Shown: one piece after another, positions 63,012 to 64,000 of the stretch
Position numbering within the stretch: the first letter of the stretch is position 1
Layout of the letters: the number at the start of each line of letters is the position of its first letter
Source: Trichomonas vaginalis G3
Taxonomy: Eukaryota > Parabasalia > Trichomonadida > Trichomonadidae
Assembly (NCBI RefSeq): GCF_026262505.1
Contig: NC_067208.1
Span: forward strand, 15,633,962-15,697,961
DNA length: 64,000 nt
Direction of reading: 5' to 3'
Position numbers and translations under genes: made by a program
The notes under the pieces: generated by a model
What the model was told of the DNA's origin: nothing
The model's input: the letters and a program-made list of their open reading frames with translations, nothing else
Databases searched by the model: none

Positions 63012-64000
63012 ATGCAGAACGAACAGTTAAACGAATTTACTCCAGCAGAGCATATTCATCAGATTCGCTCATATTTCGATATCATAGACAATGCAGTTCA
63101 AATTGGTGACACTAATAGAAAATATTCTGACGCAAAGATTCCATCACAACCTGGAACTGCTAAAGATAACACATGGGTAACATTCAATCTCTCACCTCCT
63201 GGTGAAAATATGTTGGACCTTTACAATACATTCATTACGTATAAAATGGAAGGTCAATTTATTGTAGATAAAGAAATTGGTTCAGGTTCCAATAAAACAA
63301 ACCCACCAGGATTTTGGATTGGTTTCGATGACGCTTTCTATGCAGTTGCTGGATATCAAATCCTTGCAAATGGTCGTATCGTATATTCTCAAGACAACGC
63401 AAGAGAAGAAGCATATATAACTTCAAACTCACAAACTACCGAACAAATAAAGAAAGTAGATGTTTTCTCAAAGACTCGACATGAAGATGTATGGAGTCAT
63501 TCGGGAACATGCAGAACAGGACAAATTGTTAGTGGTCCAATTACAGCAGGAAAATCATTTGATTTTAAGCTTCGTTTAAGAATTCCTGTTAGAAGATTCC
63601 TTCCATTAGAAGCTATTCGATTTATTCCAGCTTTTGCAGGAAACATTCAGCTTAAAGTAAAGTTCAGTAGCGACGCCTTACAATGCACATCTATATCTGT
63701 AAATGATATCATTGCTTTCAATCCAACTCTTAAAGTTGCATTTGCTTCAGATTCAAATCCACCGACAAATAAATTTGTTCCATGGAATGAACCATTCACT
63801 ATGATAACGAAGGCAGTAGAAGCTAGTGGAACAGTTACTATTACAACTGTAACCCAGCAACTATTTCGAACAAAGATGGATTTTAATGAATGTTTCATTC
63901 ATCCAAAGTCATTCTCTTTAGACCCTAACATTTATACAGAACTTGTAGAACATTATACAAACGAGGCTTTATGTTTTCCTGTTAAAGTTATGGATTGGAT
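63012..64000 (+). CDS. Major capsid protein, double jelly roll (element C), partial at window end
   Basis: Open from ATG 63,012 (MQNEQLNEFTPAEHIHQIRS) to the end of the window (329 residues, no stop). Beta-rich from residue 25 on: TWVTFNLSPPGENMLDLYNT, GFWIGFDDAFYAVAGYQILA, NGRIVYSQDNAREEAYITSN, and DFKLRLRIPVRRFLPLEAIR, FIPAFAGNIQLKVKFSSDAL. The length and strand pattern fit the N-terminal jelly roll of Polinton major capsid proteins, and the genetic position (after basic core and minor capsid genes) agrees. Only modest similarity to the element B protein is visible. Confidence 0.7.
   Translation, partial: MQNEQLNEFTPAEHIHQIRSYFDIIDNAVQIGDTNRKYSDAKIPSQPGTAKDNTWVTFNLSPPGENMLDLYNTFITYKMEGQFIVDKEIGSGSNKTNPPGFWIGFDDAFYAVAGYQILANGRIVYSQDNAREEAYITSNSQTTEQIKKVDVFSKTRHEDVWSHSGTCRTGQIVSGPITAGKSFDFKLRLRIPVRRFLPLEAIRFIPAFAGNIQLKVKFSSDALQCTSISVNDIIAFNPTLKVAFASDSNPPTNKFVPWNEPFTMITKAVEASGTVTITTVTQQLFRTKMDFNECFIHPKSFSLDPNIYTELVEHYTNEALCFPVKVMDW

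Larger units (their letters stand above)
43440..64000. mobile_element. Polinton/Maverick element C, left terminus present, right end outside window
   Basis: Begins AGTTAGTATGGCTAAGTCGT at the galactokinase break; the 5'-AG end is typical of Polintons. A 6-bp target duplication would probably be AAGTGA (43,434-43,439). Genes: pVI-like, two FPxxW-family, ATPase, CCG-box, penton-like, fibre, integrase, KilA-N genes, PolB-adjacent gene, PolB and major capsid. Most capsid, integrase and fibre genes look whole. PolB and a few others are broken (about eight to ten breaks in all). It looks younger than element A. Confidence 0.88.

Overview
The window looks like a chromosomal segment of a trichomonad, most likely Trichomonas vaginalis or a close relative. 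The evidence is AT-rich intergenic DNA, intron-free genes, and metamonad Initiator-type starts (TCATTTTT or TCATTAT just 5' of the ATG) in front of the host genes. About 85% of the window consists of Maverick/Polinton elements of the kind that crowd this genome. The species call is inference; no rRNA or diagnostic surface-protein gene is present.

Layout. (A) 1 to about 18,210: an old, heavily broken Polinton cut by the left window edge. It carries a CCG-box gene, penton-like protein, SF3/D5-type helicase, packaging ATPase, PolB, integrase, tail-fibre-like gene, two pVI-like amphipathic proteins and a Dam-like N6-adenine methyltransferase. It is interrupted by a 1.1-kb cassette (4,572-5,687) and by a GC-richer block of unfamiliar small genes (5.9-9.35 kb) with its own promoter style. 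(B) 18,296-35,944: a Polinton with both ends visible as near-identical 563/564-bp terminal inverted repeats, each carrying the same 126-aa gene. Its internal genes run major capsid, ATPase, CCG-box, penton, fibre, integrase and PolB, and many are broken. (Host) 35,945-43,439: a 656-aa coiled-coil protein, galactokinase, and a membrane protein with a Cys-rich loop and a proline-rich tail. A second, inverted galactokinase fragment follows the membrane protein. (C) 43,440 to beyond 64,000: a Polinton inserted into that second galactokinase copy. Most of its capsid, ATPase, fibre and integrase genes look whole and its PolB is broken. KilA-N genes and a second copy of the 1.1-kb cassette sit in its middle. 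The major capsid gene runs off the right edge.

How the parts fit. All three elements share the Polinton core: protein-primed PolB and retroviral-type integrase for replication and insertion, and a packaging ATPase with penton-like and pVI-like proteins for a virion-type particle; the double-jelly-roll capsid gene is seen in B and C only. They also share an uncharacterised set: a CCG-box protein next to the penton gene, a second 'FPxxW' capsid-associated family, a 139-161-aa family, and a gene just upstream of PolB (B and C only). Each also has a bacteriophage-like receptor-binding fibre (trimeric coiled-coil repeats, a collagen-like stalk in C, and a gp10/tail-collar-like tip).

The least expected signals are: (i) a palindrome family AGGT(G/T)AGATCT(C/A)ACCT whose two arms, and the iterated pentamers around it, change together; it brackets the 1.1-kb cassettes and neighbouring accessory genes. 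(ii) About twenty tiny GC-rich perfect hairpins (usually 5-bp stem, 3-nt loop) scattered through the AT-rich elements, often inside reading frames and absent from the host genes. (iii) A fibre-tip domain shared almost letter for letter between elements A and B, whose other genes use different codons. (iv) A roughly 370-400-bp cassette with a tRNA-like sequence, present in both B and C.
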